DNA of 64,000 bases from an uncultured Erythrobacter sp. (GCF_958304185.1 NZ_OY284433.1:1984001-2048000), one strand, 5' to 3'; positions 34,106 through 43,803 are shown, numbered from the stretch's first letter. The notes: a model not told the origin generated them from the sequence alone. A program made the numbers and translations.

Positions 34106-34897
34106 ATGACAACGATAGCCCGCGCCATCCGTTCAGCCCTGCTGACCGCCGACCCGCGCGCCAAGTGCTTCGCCACCCGGCAGGTGGCGCGGGACTGGCG
34201 CAAGGGCGCGCTGGCGTGGGAGTTCGACGTGGCGATGCCGGACCAGCCCGCTTGGCCCGCTTCGCCCGAATTGCTGGCGCCCGGCCAGATGCCCAAGCGC
34301 CGCAAGGGCGGCTCCGAGCGCGGACGAATCGCGCTGTGGCACAGCCTTGCCCATATCGAATTCGTCGCGATTGATCTGGCGCTCGATATGGCGGGGCGGT
34401 TCGGGGCCGAGATGGGGCGCGAATTCGTCACCGATTTCATGGATGTGGCAGCGGATGAGGCGATGCATTTCGCCCTGCTGGCGCGGAAACTCGAACAGCT
34501 CGGCAGCCATTACGGCGCGCTCCCGGCGCACGCGGGGCTGTGGGAAGCGGCCCATGCCACCCGCGACGATGTCGCCGCGCGGCTCGCCGTGGTGCCGATG
34601 GTGCTCGAAGCGCGGGGGCTGGATGTGACGCCCGCCACGCTCGACCGGGTCCGCGCGAGCGGCGATGAAGGCGGCGCCAAAATCCTGACGCGCATACTTG
34701 ACGACGAAATTCGCCACGTCGCGGCAGGCACCAAACACTTTTTGCGATGCGCCGCGTTGGCGCTGTCTAAGCCCGAATCCCTTTGGCAAGACCTCGTAAA
34801 GCAGCACTTCAAAGGTCACGTTAAGCCACCGTTCAACGACTCAGCGCGTCTTGCAGCCGGTTTGTCGCGTGGTTTCTATGCAGAGATTGCGCATTAA
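34106..34897 (+). CDS. DUF455 ferritin-like protein
   Basis: 263 residues, 9 nt after bcp. Regularly spaced carboxylate/histidine motifs fit a ferritin-like di-iron four-helix bundle: LAHIEFVAIDLALD, DVAADEAMHFALLARKLE, MVLEARGLDVTPAT and ILDDEIRHVAAGTKHF. It belongs to the DUF455 family, distantly related to MiaE-type di-iron proteins. Its biochemical role is not established. Its position after a peroxiredoxin suggests oxidative stress or iron handling (inference). Confidence 0.87.
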   Translation: MTTIARAIRSALLTADPRAKCFATRQVARDWRKGALAWEFDVAMPDQPAWPASPELLAPGQMPKRRKGGSERGRIALWHSLAHIEFVAIDLALDMAGRFGAEMGREFVTDFMDVAADEAMHFALLARKLEQLGSHYGALPAHAGLWEAAHATRDDVAARLAVVPMVLEARGLDVTPATLDRVRASGDEGGAKILTRILDDEIRHVAAGTKHFLRCAALALSKPESLWQDLVKQHFKGHVKPPFNDSARLAAGLSRGFYAEIAH

Positions 34898-34990
34898 CGA
34901 CTCACCCGGATAACAACGCTTCAACAAAGGCGCGCAACAGACGTGCTGGGGCATCCAACGGCGAAAGCCGCTATCGGGAACCGGGTCAGT

Positions 34991-35731
34991 ATGAAATTTG
35001 CCGTGCGCCACATGTTGAAGCTTGCTGTGTCAGCTGCTTCAGCAATTCTGGTTTCCGCTGCCGCTCCGGCGCTTGCCAACACCGCCAATTCCGCCGCCAC
35101 TACAACCAGCGCTGACGTGACCCAGCCGCTCCGCGAAGGTCAGCCCGAAGTGGTCGACACGGGCGATGCGCGCTTCAAGTCGATCTTCTCCAGCTGGACC
35201 GCGATGGAGCGTACCAGCCCCACCTTCGGCAGTAGCGCAGAGGTGACCGCCTATTCCTCCCCGATCCCGCAGCGCGCCGTTTCGGTGCCGTCGCGGATGC
35301 CGCTTGAAGGCGCATCGTTGACCAGCGGCTTCGGGATGCGCACGCACCCGGTGCTCGGTGGACGCCGCGCTCACGCCGGAATCGATCTCGCTGCGCCGAC
35401 CGGCACCCCGGTCTATGCCACCGCCGACGGCGTGATCGGCCGCGCGGACTGGTATTCGAGCTACGGCCTCTACATCAGCATCAATCACGGCGCTGCGATG
35501 GAAACGCGCTACGCCCACCTCTCGCGTCTCGCCGTGGCTGCGGGCGACAATGTGAAGAAGGGCGACCTCATCGGCTACGTCGGTTCGACCGGCCGTTCGA
35601 CGGGTCCGCACCTGCATTACGAAGTCCGCGTCGAGGGTCTTGCAGTCAATCCGATTCCGTATATGGTAGAGAGCGAAGCACAGCTGGCTTATGCCCGCGA
35701 TGCGCGTCTGACCGGCCAGGGTGGCGAATAA
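34991..35731 (+). CDS. Secreted M23-family metallopeptidase (LytM type)
   Basis: 246 residues from ATG 34991. The frame is open upstream to 34943, but the signal peptide (MLKLAVSAASAILVSAAAPALA) fits the later start. The M23 zinc motifs are RAHAGIDLAAPTGTPV (HxxxD) and GPHLHYEVRVEG (HxH), separated by the usual ~75 residues. All zinc ligands are present, so it should be an active peptidoglycan endopeptidase. A structured region and a strong intrinsic terminator follow. Confidence 0.93.
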   Translation: MKFAVRHMLKLAVSAASAILVSAAAPALANTANSAATTTSADVTQPLREGQPEVVDTGDARFKSIFSSWTAMERTSPTFGSSAEVTAYSSPIPQRAVSVPSRMPLEGASLTSGFGMRTHPVLGGRRAHAGIDLAAPTGTPVYATADGVIGRADWYSSYGLYISINHGAAMETRYAHLSRLAVAAGDNVKKGDLIGYVGSTGRSTGPHLHYEVRVEGLAVNPIPYMVESEAQLAYARDARLTGQGGE

Positions 35732-35754
35732 GCGACCCTCGCTATAGGCTCCGG

Positions 35755-35848
35755 CGAGTAGGCTTCACGAGATTGCCCGCTGTAAGTGGGCCGGACATTG
35801 GAGAGGGTGTCCGATCATTGGCGGCGGGTTTACCCGCCGCCTTTTTTT
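35755..35848 (+). ncRNA. Candidate small structured RNA ending in an intrinsic terminator
   Basis: Three consecutive hairpins occupy the segment after the M23 gene: GCCC...GGGC (~35776-35791), GGACA...TGTCC around an unpaired purine-rich loop TTGGAGAGGG (~35793-35812), and the terminator at 35820-35841 with its T-run. A terminal hairpin preceded by a stem exposing a GGAGAGG-like anti-Shine-Dalgarno loop is the architecture of alphaproteobacterial sRNAs such as the suhB/mmgR group. Assignment to that family is only a guess. It could instead be the structured 3' UTR of the peptidase mRNA. No promoter is obvious. Confidence 0.4.
35820..35848 (+). terminator. Strong intrinsic terminator
   Basis: GGCGGCGGGT (35820-35829) pairs perfectly with ACCCGCCGCC (35832-35841) around a 2-nt loop, followed directly by seven T residues. 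It ends the M23 peptidase or sRNA transcript. Confidence 0.93.
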
Positions 35849-35987
35849 GTGCCCCTCATCAGCGCCAGCATTGCGCCTCGCTCCCCACACGATGAGTAGC
35901 ATTTTCCGTACCGATTTTGCTTGCGGGGCAGCGCGCCTCGCGTAATTTCCTCTCCAAGCCATGCAAATGGCAAGGGAGAGAGAAACC

Positions 35988-37535
35988 ATGTCGATGCATC
36001 CGATCGCGCACGCCGCGACCCGCCCTGATCATCCCGCTGTCATCATGACCGGGTCGGGCCAGCAGATCACCTATGGCGAAATGGAAGCGGAATCGAACCG
36101 CTTCGCCCACCTGCTGCGCGCCCGGGGGATCAAGCAGGGCGATGCCTTTGCGGTGCTGCTGGAAAACCGGATCGAGTATTTCACGATCATCTGGGGCTCG
36201 CAGCGCGCGGGCACGATGCTGGTGCCAATCTCCTCGCGCCTGACCGCGCCCGAGGCTGCCTATATCATCCGTGATGCGCAGGCGACGGTGCTGATTACCA
36301 GCGGCTATTTCAGCAGCATTCTCGGCGACATCCGCAAGGAGTGTCCGGGGCTTGAGGTGCTGATGATGGACAGCAGCGACGCGGAAGATTTCGCCGCTGC
36401 ACTGGCCGCGCAGCCAACCACCCCGATCCCCGATCAGCGCGCCGGGATGGTGATGCTCTATTCCTCAGGCACCACCGGCCGTCCCAAGGGCATCCGCCCC
36501 GCCCCGCCCGAGGATCCCGATCCGATGGCGCCCGTCCCGCTGCTCGGCCTCGCGACCATGGGCGCGGGGATGCCGGCGGATGGCACGATGGTCTATCTCT
36601 CCCCCGCCCCGCTCTACCACGCGGCCCCGATCGGTTGGTGCTCGATCGTCCACCGTCTCGGCGGGACCGTGGTCATGATGGAGAAGTTCGACCCGGAAGA
36701 GGCTTTGAAGGCCATCGAGCGCTACAAGGTGACCGACAGCCAGTGGGTGCCGACCCATTTCGTGCGCTTCCTCAAGCTCGATCCGGCGGTGCGCACCCGC
36801 TACGACCTCTCGAGCCACCAACGCGCGCTCCATGCCGCTGCGCCCTGCCCCGTGCCGATCAAGCGCGAGATGATCGAGTGGTGGGGCCCGATCGTGAACG
36901 AATACTACGCCGGCTCCGAGATGATCGGGATGACGCTGGTGAAGTCGCAGCATTGGCTCGCCAAGCCCGGCACGGTCGGCATCGCGGTGCATGGCAAGGT
37001 CCACGTCTGCGGGCCGGAGGGCGAGGAGCTGCCTGCGGGGCAGGATGGCCTCATCTTCTTCGAGAACATCAATCTGCCCACCTACCACAACGACTCGGCC
37101 AAGACCGCCGAGGCGATGCATCCCAGCGGGTGGATGACGCTGGGCGACATCGGCCATCTCGACAGCGACGGCTTCCTGTTCCTGACCGACCGCAAGAGCC
37201 ACATGATCATCTCCGGCGGAGTGAACATCTACCCGCAGGAGATCGAGAACCTGCTCGTCACCCACCCCAAGGTGATGGACGCCGCCGTGATTGGCGCGCC
37301 TTGCCCTGACCTGGGCGAGAAGGTGGTGGCGGTGGTGCAGCCCAAGGATATGGAGCAAGCCGGACCGGGACTGGAGGCGGAACTGCGCGACTTCCTCTCC
37401 GCCAGCCTCTCCAAGATCAAGATGCCCAAGCTGTTCGACTTCCGCCCCGAACTGCCGCGCGAAGCCAACGGCAAGCTCTACAAGCGCGAATTGCGGGATG
37501 AATACGCGGCCAAGGCGAAAGAAACCGCAGCATGA
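35988..37535 (+). CDS. Acyl-CoA synthetase / AMP-dependent ligase
   Basis: 515 residues from ATG 35988 (GGGAGAGAG upstream). The adenylation motifs are in order: the P-loop-like MVMLYSSGTTGRPKGI, the A5 region NEYYAGSEMIG, A7-A8 GWMTLGDIGHLDSDGFLFLT with DRKSHMIISGGVNIYPQEIE, and the catalytic lysine in REANGKLYKREL. It activates a carboxylic acid to the acyl-CoA via an acyl-AMP. Its stop overlaps the start of a P450 (ATGA), which suggests that both act on one hydrophobic substrate such as a terpenoid, steroid or fatty acid (inference). Confidence 0.93.
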   Translation: MSMHPIAHAATRPDHPAVIMTGSGQQITYGEMEAESNRFAHLLRARGIKQGDAFAVLLENRIEYFTIIWGSQRAGTMLVPISSRLTAPEAAYIIRDAQATVLITSGYFSSILGDIRKECPGLEVLMMDSSDAEDFAAALAAQPTTPIPDQRAGMVMLYSSGTTGRPKGIRPAPPEDPDPMAPVPLLGLATMGAGMPADGTMVYLSPAPLYHAAPIGWCSIVHRLGGTVVMMEKFDPEEALKAIERYKVTDSQWVPTHFVRFLKLDPAVRTRYDLSSHQRALHAAAPCPVPIKREMIEWWGPIVNEYYAGSEMIGMTLVKSQHWLAKPGTVGIAVHGKVHVCGPEGEELPAGQDGLIFFENINLPTYHNDSAKTAEAMHPSGWMTLGDIGHLDSDGFLFLTDRKSHMIISGGVNIYPQEIENLLVTHPKVMDAAVIGAPCPDLGEKVVAVVQPKDMEQAGPGLEAELRDFLSASLSKIKMPKLFDFRPELPREANGKLYKRELRDEYAAKAKETAA

Positions 37536-38836
37536 GCGGCGAGGCGGTTCTCTCCGGTGAGTTCGCCCGCAAGGTCATCGATCCGCACGCCTATGCCGAA
37601 TGGGACGGGCTGCTCGACACCTTTGATCACATCCGCGCCGCCACCCCGGTGGCCAAGGTGCAGCCCGACACGCCGGGGCTGTTCGATCCGTTCTGGCTGG
37701 TCACCGCCTATGACGATGTGATGCGCATCTCGAAGGACAACGCCGCCTTCCTCAACAACCCGCGCCCGGTCGTCTTCAGCTTCAACCAGGCCATCGAGTT
37801 CAGCCGCGCCGCCACCGGATCGAACATGTTGGTCGATTCGCTGGTGGTGTTCGACGCGCCGATCCACCCCAAGTACCGCAAGCTGACCCAAGAATGGTTC
37901 ATGCCGAGGAACCTCGCCCGGCTAGAGGGTGAACTGCGCGCACTGGCCGCGCGGACGGTCGACCGGATGCTCGAACGCTCGCAGGACCTGGGAGGCGAAG
38001 TCGACTTCGTGAAGGAGGTCTCCGGCCCCTACCCCTTGCGCGTCGTCATGCAGATCCTCGGCGTCCCGCCCGAGGATGAATTCCGGATGCAGATGCTCAC
38101 CCAGCAATTGTTCGGCGGGCAGGACAAGGACCTGTCGGGCTCCGGCATGGACCAGATGACGCCGGAGCAAGTGGTGCAGATTGTCGCCGGCGCGGTGAAG
38201 ACCTTCGAGGATTACTTCGCCGGGATAGCCGAGGATCGCCGCAAGCACCCGACCGAGGATGTCGCCAGCGTCATCGCCAATGCGCTGGTTGACGGCCAGC
38301 CGCTCCCGCCGCGCGACATGGCGGGATACTACATCATCGTCGCCACCGCCGGGCACGACACCACCTCGGCCAGCACGGCGGGCGCAATGCAGGCGCTGGC
38401 CAATGACCCGGAGCAATGGGCGCGGGTCAAGGCCGACCGTTCGCTCCTGCCCGGCATCGTCGAGGAAGCGATCCGCTGGACCTCCCCCGTCCAGCACTTC
38501 ATGCGCACCGCCGCCGAGGATGTGGAGCTGGGCGGGCAGCAGGTGAAGCAGGGCGACTGGCTGATGATCAACTACGTCGCCGCCAATCACGACCCCGCGC
38601 AATTCCCCAACCCCCGCCGCTTCGACGCCGCCCGCTCCCCCAACCGACACTTGGCGTTCGGCGCAGGCGCGCACCAGTGCCTCGGCCTGCATCTGGCGCG
38701 GCTGGAGATGCGGATTCTGTTCGAAGCCCTGCTCGATAAGGTGGCCAGCGTGGAACCGGCAGGCGAGGCCAAGCGCGCCAGCAGCACCTTTGTGGGCGGG
38801 CTGAAGACTCTGCCGCTGCGGGTGACGGCGGCCTAG
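37532..38836 (+). CDS. Cytochrome P450 coupled to the acyl-CoA synthetase
   Basis: 434 residues. The I-helix motif is VATAGHDTTSAS, the ExxR is EEAIRW, and the haem loop HLAFGAGAHQCLGLHLARLE holds the axial cysteine. It is clearly a different family from the CYP153-like enzyme at 8058-9410; it resembles bacterial class I P450s of terpene or steroid degradation. Translational coupling to the ligase gene implies that the two act stoichiometrically. No ferredoxin is adjacent. Confidence 0.92.
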   Translation: MSGEAVLSGEFARKVIDPHAYAEWDGLLDTFDHIRAATPVAKVQPDTPGLFDPFWLVTAYDDVMRISKDNAAFLNNPRPVVFSFNQAIEFSRAATGSNMLVDSLVVFDAPIHPKYRKLTQEWFMPRNLARLEGELRALAARTVDRMLERSQDLGGEVDFVKEVSGPYPLRVVMQILGVPPEDEFRMQMLTQQLFGGQDKDLSGSGMDQMTPEQVVQIVAGAVKTFEDYFAGIAEDRRKHPTEDVASVIANALVDGQPLPPRDMAGYYIIVATAGHDTTSASTAGAMQALANDPEQWARVKADRSLLPGIVEEAIRWTSPVQHFMRTAAEDVELGGQQVKQGDWLMINYVAANHDPAQFPNPRRFDAARSPNRHLAFGAGAHQCLGLHLARLEMRILFEALLDKVASVEPAGEAKRASSTFVGGLKTLPLRVTAA

Positions 38837-38903
38837 CTAACCCACGCCAACGCCTTGCCATTCCGCCAGTAATTGACCAAGCAGGCACAGGAGGGGTTGA
38901 TCC

Positions 38904-41294
38904 GTGTCACTGCTTGAAGAACTTGCGCGCGCCCGCACCGAAGAGGACGTCAAGGACGCCTATATCAAGGCGCTTGGTCTGAAAGGCGTGTTCAAGGGGC
39001 TGGTCGATATCCAGACCCCGGAAATCTGGTTCGAGGCCAAGGAGTCGTCCACCCCGCCGCTGCTGATGTTCGCGCAGCTGCTCACCTATGTCCGCGCCGC
39101 CCGCAAGCGCGGCGAGGCGATCCCCGGCTTCCTGTGCGTGATCGACCGCGAGAAAGCCGCGCTGATGGCGACCGAGCACGCCCTGCCGCTGCTGGATGAC
39201 AAGACCATCATCTGGCCCAAATCCGGTTCAGCCGCAGACAAAGCTCTGGCGGCCCAGATCGCGCCGACCATCGAAACCCATTTCATCCTCTACCAGATCG
39301 ATGGATACGAGGCGGAGTTCATCAAAGCCGCCAAGGATGCGGTGCGTGAAGGCCGGATCATCCGCACTCCCATCACGCCGAACAACCTGCGGCAGGTGTT
39401 CGACAAGTGGGTGGCGATGATCGGCGTCGAGCTTGGCGTGAAGAAACAGGCCGATTACGCCGTGCTGTTCTTTGCCGACATCATGCACGATGGCACCAAC
39501 GAAGCGATGCGCAATCTGCCCGCCCGCCTGCTGTTCAGCGGCGACAAGCCGGTGTTCATCATCGGGGCCGATCAGTACGAATTGGCGAGCGAGCGCGGCT
39601 ATCGCAATTTCTGGAACATCTACCACCGACCGCCCGAACAGAAGCATCGGCACTATCTGCTGGAACGGCGCGACAGCCTGCTGCCGATGGACGATCAGAA
39701 GTTCAAAGGCGCGTTCTACACCCCCCTGCATATCGTCGACAAAGCCTATGACCAGCTCAACGCCACGCTGGGCGAGGACTGGCAGCAGAAATACATCGTC
39801 TGGGATATGTGCGCGGGCGTCGGCAATCTGGAGGCCAAGCATTCCAACCTGCGCAACGTCTATATGTCCACGCTCGACGCCGAGGACGTGACGATCATGC
39901 GCAGCAACCCGGCCTTCGCCGGGGCAGAGATTTTCCAGTATGACTACCTCAACGACGATGTGACCGACTTCGGCGAGATTGATTACGAGTTGTCGGGCAA
40001 GGTGCCGCAGGCGCTGCGACAGGCGATTGCTGATGCGCGGGAAGGCAAGAAGGGCGCGAAGCCGATCTTGGTGCTGATTAATCCGCCTTATGCGGAAAGC
40101 GGATCGGGGATTGCGCGAGGCGACGAAAACAAGATTGGGGTCGAGAAAACTCGCATCAATGGCTGGATGCGCGAGATGAACTTTGGCTACGCCAGCAAAG
40201 AGCTTTTCACGCAATTTCTCGTTCGCATTCGCCAAGAATTGCCAAAAGCTAAGCTGGCCATGTTCAGCACGCTCAAATACCTAAACGCACCGAATTTTGA
40301 GAAATTTCGACGGGTTTGGCAGGCGAAATTTATCGACGGTTTTGTCGTTCATAGCCGTGCATTCGATGGCTTGGATGGTGATTTCCCGATTGGCTTTCTT
40401 GTCTGGGATACAAGCCAAAGGGTGCCTGTTGCCGAGGTGGCCGTTGGAGCAGTTGACCGGTTTGGATATCTCGTTGGCGAAAAGCTCTACGTCGCTCGAC
40501 CTACTGAAACGCTTCTCAACACTTGGTTGGCAAAGACACCTCCAAACGGTGGGCCAGCGTTGCCGCTATCAAACGCTTTGAAAGTCTCGAAAAATCCGAG
40601 ACCGAAGCGCGAATTGGTCGGGGCGTTAGGTTACCTTTACGCTAGCAATAACGACCTGCAACATTCGGCCATCGAAACCCTGATTACCTCATCAATCTAC
40701 ACGGGTGGCAATGGCGGCGGGGTCTATCTGACCCCCGAAAACCTCTGGCAAGCCGCCATCGTCTTTTCCGTCCGCCGCCTCATCAAGCCGACATGGCTCA
40801 ACGACCGCGACCAATTCCTGCAACCCTCGCAACCGCTCTCTGACACCTTCAAATCCGATTGCCTCGTCTGGATGCTGTTCAACGGCAGCAACCTCACGGC
40901 AGGCGCGGACGGGCTGCGCTGGAATGATCGCGACTGGAGCCTCACCAATCACTTCATCCCCTTCACCGAAGCCGAAGTCGGGGCGAAGGCGCGGTTCGCA
41001 AGCGACTTCATGGTGCGCTATATGGCGGGCATGACCTTCTCGCCCGAGGCGAAGGCGGTGCTCGACGAAGGGCGCAAGCTGTTCCAGCGCTTCCACGCCA
41101 CGCAATTCCCCAACAAGATCAGGCAGGAATACAAGCTGGGACGGGCGGACGCCGGCTGGTATCAGGTGCGCCGCGCGCTCGAGGCTTACGGCGATATCGA
41201 ACTCACCGACTTCGACCCCTTCAAGAAAGCCTACGCCGCGCTCACCGAAAAGCTGCGCCCGATGGTGTACCAGCTCGGGTTCCTGCCGGAATAG
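38904..41294 (+). CDS. Solitary fused restriction-modification enzyme (type IIG-like)
   Basis: 796 residues. The N-terminal ~180 residues contain a PD-(D/E)xK-like nuclease signature: D35 followed by WFEAKES (E44-x-K46). A DNA N6-adenine methyltransferase domain follows: FKGAFYTPLHIVD (~268-280), SAM motif I VWDMCAGVGNLE (~299) and catalytic motif IV INPPYAES (~392). The last ~350 residues would hold target recognition. Nuclease and methylase in one chain, with no separate S or R gene, is the type IIG/BREX-PglX-like plan; no other defence gene adjoins. Base composition drops visibly over ~40080-40690, unlike all neighbours, suggesting recombination of the specificity part or acquisition. Confidence 0.8.
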   Translation: MSLLEELARARTEEDVKDAYIKALGLKGVFKGLVDIQTPEIWFEAKESSTPPLLMFAQLLTYVRAARKRGEAIPGFLCVIDREKAALMATEHALPLLDDKTIIWPKSGSAADKALAAQIAPTIETHFILYQIDGYEAEFIKAAKDAVREGRIIRTPITPNNLRQVFDKWVAMIGVELGVKKQADYAVLFFADIMHDGTNEAMRNLPARLLFSGDKPVFIIGADQYELASERGYRNFWNIYHRPPEQKHRHYLLERRDSLLPMDDQKFKGAFYTPLHIVDKAYDQLNATLGEDWQQKYIVWDMCAGVGNLEAKHSNLRNVYMSTLDAEDVTIMRSNPAFAGAEIFQYDYLNDDVTDFGEIDYELSGKVPQALRQAIADAREGKKGAKPILVLINPPYAESGSGIARGDENKIGVEKTRINGWMREMNFGYASKELFTQFLVRIRQELPKAKLAMFSTLKYLNAPNFEKFRRVWQAKFIDGFVVHSRAFDGLDGDFPIGFLVWDTSQRVPVAEVAVGAVDRFGYLVGEKLYVARPTETLLNTWLAKTPPNGGPALPLSNALKVSKNPRPKRELVGALGYLYASNNDLQHSAIETLITSSIYTGGNGGGVYLTPENLWQAAIVFSVRRLIKPTWLNDRDQFLQPSQPLSDTFKSDCLVWMLFNGSNLTAGADGLRWNDRDWSLTNHFIPFTEAEVGAKARFASDFMVRYMAGMTFSPEAKAVLDEGRKLFQRFHATQFPNKIRQEYKLGRADAGWYQVRRALEAYGDIELTDFDPFKKAYAALTEKLRPMVYQLGFLPE

Positions 41295-41491
41295 CAATCA
41301 CCCGCGCACCCCGCTTTCCTACTCGGCCTGTCGGTGGCAAGTTCGCGGGCGATGGTCCCCGTTCGCTGCCTTGATCTACCGCTTGTTCGTCGCCGCGCCG
41401 CCGCGTGCGGGCGGGGGGTTTTCCTGTTCTGGACAGTGTCTCATGTGTCTCAAGGGCCTGCGAACCTGAACGAAACGGCAGGCAGGCAGGG

Positions 41492-42370
41492 CTACTTCAG
41501 CAAGTCCAGCGCAATCGCCCGCACTGCGGCGCCCATGTCGGGGCGGGCGAGCGCGATGGCGAGGGTCGCCTCGACGAACCCGACCTTGCTGCCGCAGTCA
41601 TACCGTGCGCCGTCGAAGGTGACGGCGTGAAACGGCTGGGTGCCGATCATCTTGGCCATCGCGTCGGTCAGCTGGATCTCGCCGCCCGCGCCCTTGCCCT
41701 GGTTCTCCAGCACCCGCATCACCTCGGGCTGGAGGATGTAGCGGCCCGAGACGATCTTGTTGGACGGCGCGTCGGCCTGCGCAGGCTTCTCGACCAGCCC
41801 GCGCACTTCGGTCAGCGCACCGTTTGCGGCACCGGGGTCGATCACGCCATAGGACGAGACCTGCGCCATCGGCACTTCGAGCACAGAGATGAGGTTGCCG
41901 CCCACTTCGCTATAGGCCTCGACCATCTGCTTCATGCAGCCGGTGCCGCCTTCGCGAGCGACCATCAACTCGTCAGGGAGGAAGATCGCAAACGGCTCGT
42001 CCCCGACAATCGCCCGGGCGCACCAGATCGCATGGCCCAGGCCGAGCGGCACCTGCTGGCGCACCGCGATCACATCGCCGGGCGTGGCGCGGGTGCAATC
42101 GAGCACGCTGAGATCCTTGCCCCGCTCCGTCATGGTCTGTTCGAGCTCAAAGGCGATGTCGAAATGCTCGACAATCCCGGTCTTGCCGCGCCCGGTGACG
42201 AAGATCATCTGCTCGATCCCCGCCTCGCGCGCTTCGTCCACCGCATACTGGATCAGCGGGCGGTCAACGACGCAGAGCAGCTCCTTGGGCACCACCTTGG
42301 TCGCGGGCAGGAAGCGGGTGCCAAGACCGGCAACGGGGAAAACGGCTTTCCGGATCGGCTTGGGAGACAT
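41492..42370 (-). CDS. galU: UTP-glucose-1-phosphate uridylyltransferase
   Basis: 292 residues. The nucleotide-binding start KAVFPVAGLGTRFLPATKVV with the PKELL motif, the sugar-phosphate site VEKPAQADAPSNKIVSGRYI and the EIQLTDAMAKM stretch are all GalU hallmarks. It makes UDP-glucose for polysaccharides and envelope glycolipids. It is divergent to murA, another nucleotide-sugar gene. The 197-bp gap on its 3' side, toward the restriction gene, holds nothing I can identify. Confidence 0.96.
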   Translation of the reverse strand: MSPKPIRKAVFPVAGLGTRFLPATKVVPKELLCVVDRPLIQYAVDEAREAGIEQMIFVTGRGKTGIVEHFDIAFELEQTMTERGKDLSVLDCTRATPGDVIAVRQQVPLGLGHAIWCARAIVGDEPFAIFLPDELMVAREGGTGCMKQMVEAYSEVGGNLISVLEVPMAQVSSYGVIDPGAANGALTEVRGLVEKPAQADAPSNKIVSGRYILQPEVMRVLENQGKGAGGEIQLTDAMAKMIGTQPFHAVTFDGARYDCGSKVGFVEATLAIALARPDMGAAVRAIALDLLK

Positions 42371-42505
42371 GAACTGCCCTCGTTGCTTGCTTCTGGTTGC
42401 CTTGTGTCCCGCGACCCGTGCCTTGCGCCATAACCGAGGTCAATGATTGATCGGAAACCGGCCCCGGCGAGTTGCACGAAAGGCACTTTTCGCTAAGGCG
42501 GAATC

Positions 42506-43786
42506 ATGGACAAACTCATCATCCGCGGCGGCAACCGCCTTTCCGGCACCATCCCGATCTCCGGCGCCAAGAATGCGGCGTTGACGCTGATCCCCTGCGC
42601 GCTGCTGACCGAAGAGCCGCTGACCCTGCGCAACCTGCCACGGTTGGCGGATATCGACGGGTTCCAGCATCTGATGAACCAGTTCGGCGTGACCACCGTG
42701 ATCCAAGGCACGCGGCCTGAGGATTTCGGCCGGGTGATGAGCCTTGAGGCGACCCGCATCACCTCCAACGTCGCGCCCTATGATCTGGTGCGCAAGATGC
42801 GCGCGTCGATCCTCGTACTCGGCCCGATGCTGGCCCGTAGCGGCGAGGCGACTGTGTCAATGCCGGGCGGCTGCGCGATCGGGAACCGCCCGATCGACCT
42901 GCACCTGAAGGCATTGGAAGCATTCGGGGCCAAGATCGAGCTGGCGGCGGGCTATGTCCGCGCGATCCAGCCTGATGGCGGGATGCCGGGCGGGGACTTC
43001 GACTTCCCGGTGGTCAGCGTCGGCGCGACCGAGAATGCGCTGATGGCCGCGGTGCTGGCGAACGGCACCAGCCGGTTGTTCAACGCCGCGCGTGAGCCGG
43101 AGATCGTCGATCTGTGCAATATGCTCGTCGCGATGGGCGCGGAGATCGAAGGGATCGGTACCTCCAACCTCACCATCCACGGGGTCAAGCGCCTGCACGG
43201 CGCGACCTACCGCGTGATGCCGGACCGGATCGAGGCGGGCTCCTACGCCTGCGCTGCCGCGATCACCGGGGGCGAAGTGCGCTTGGAAGGCGCCAAGGCT
43301 GACGACATGATGGCGACGATCCACGCCTTGCAGGCCATTGGCTGCGACGTGACATGGGACGCCAAGAGCATCACCGTGGGCGCGAATGGCGCGCTGAAAG
43401 CGACCAACCTCACCACCGCGCCCTACCCGGGCCTTGCCACCGACATGCAGGCCCAGCTGATGGCCCTTCTGTGCAAGGCCGAAGGCGCGAGCGTGTTGAA
43501 GGAGACGATCTTCGAAAACCGCTTCATGCACGTGCCCGAACTGGCGCGGATGGGCGCGGACATCACCACCGAGGGCCGCACCGCGATCGTCAAGGGCGTC
43601 GACCGCCTGACCGGCGCCGAAGTCATGGCAACCGACCTGCGCGCCTCGATGAGCCTCGTGATCGCAGCGCTGGCGGCTGAGGGTGAGACGACCGTGCGGC
43701 GGCTCTATCACCTTGATCGCGGGTATGAGCGGCTGGAGGAAAAGCTCCAGCTGGTGGGCGCGGATATCGAACGGGTGGACGATTGA
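42506..43786 (+). CDS. murA: UDP-N-acetylglucosamine 1-carboxyvinyltransferase
   Basis: 426 residues, the normal length. The start [20 protein letters not shown] with the GAKNAAL motif is diagnostic. The catalytic cysteine, target of fosfomycin, is C123 in [15 protein letters not shown]; it is Cys rather than the Asp found in some resistant enzymes. [15 protein letters not shown] and [17 protein letters not shown] are C-terminal hallmarks. It performs the first committed step of peptidoglycan synthesis. Confidence 0.97.
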   Translation: MDKLIIRGGNRLSGTIPISGAKNAALTLIPCALLTEEPLTLRNLPRLADIDGFQHLMNQFGVTTVIQGTRPEDFGRVMSLEATRITSNVAPYDLVRKMRASILVLGPMLARSGEATVSMPGGCAIGNRPIDLHLKALEAFGAKIELAAGYVRAIQPDGGMPGGDFDFPVVSVGATENALMAAVLANGTSRLFNAAREPEIVDLCNMLVAMGAEIEGIGTSNLTIHGVKRLHGATYRVMPDRIEAGSYACAAAITGGEVRLEGAKADDMMATIHALQAIGCDVTWDAKSITVGANGALKATNLTTAPYPGLATDMQAQLMALLCKAEGASVLKETIFENRFMHVPELARMGADITTEGRTAIVKGVDRLTGAEVMATDLRASMSLVIAALAAEGETTVRRLYHLDRGYERLEEKLQLVGADIERVDD

Positions 43787-43803
43787 GCCTTTGCTCCCCT
43801 CCC

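Noticed and set aside
38904-41294. Complete BREX or multi-gene defence island around the methylase
   Set aside because: Upstream is a P450, downstream galU; no brx, pgl, helicase or nuclease gene is adjacent.
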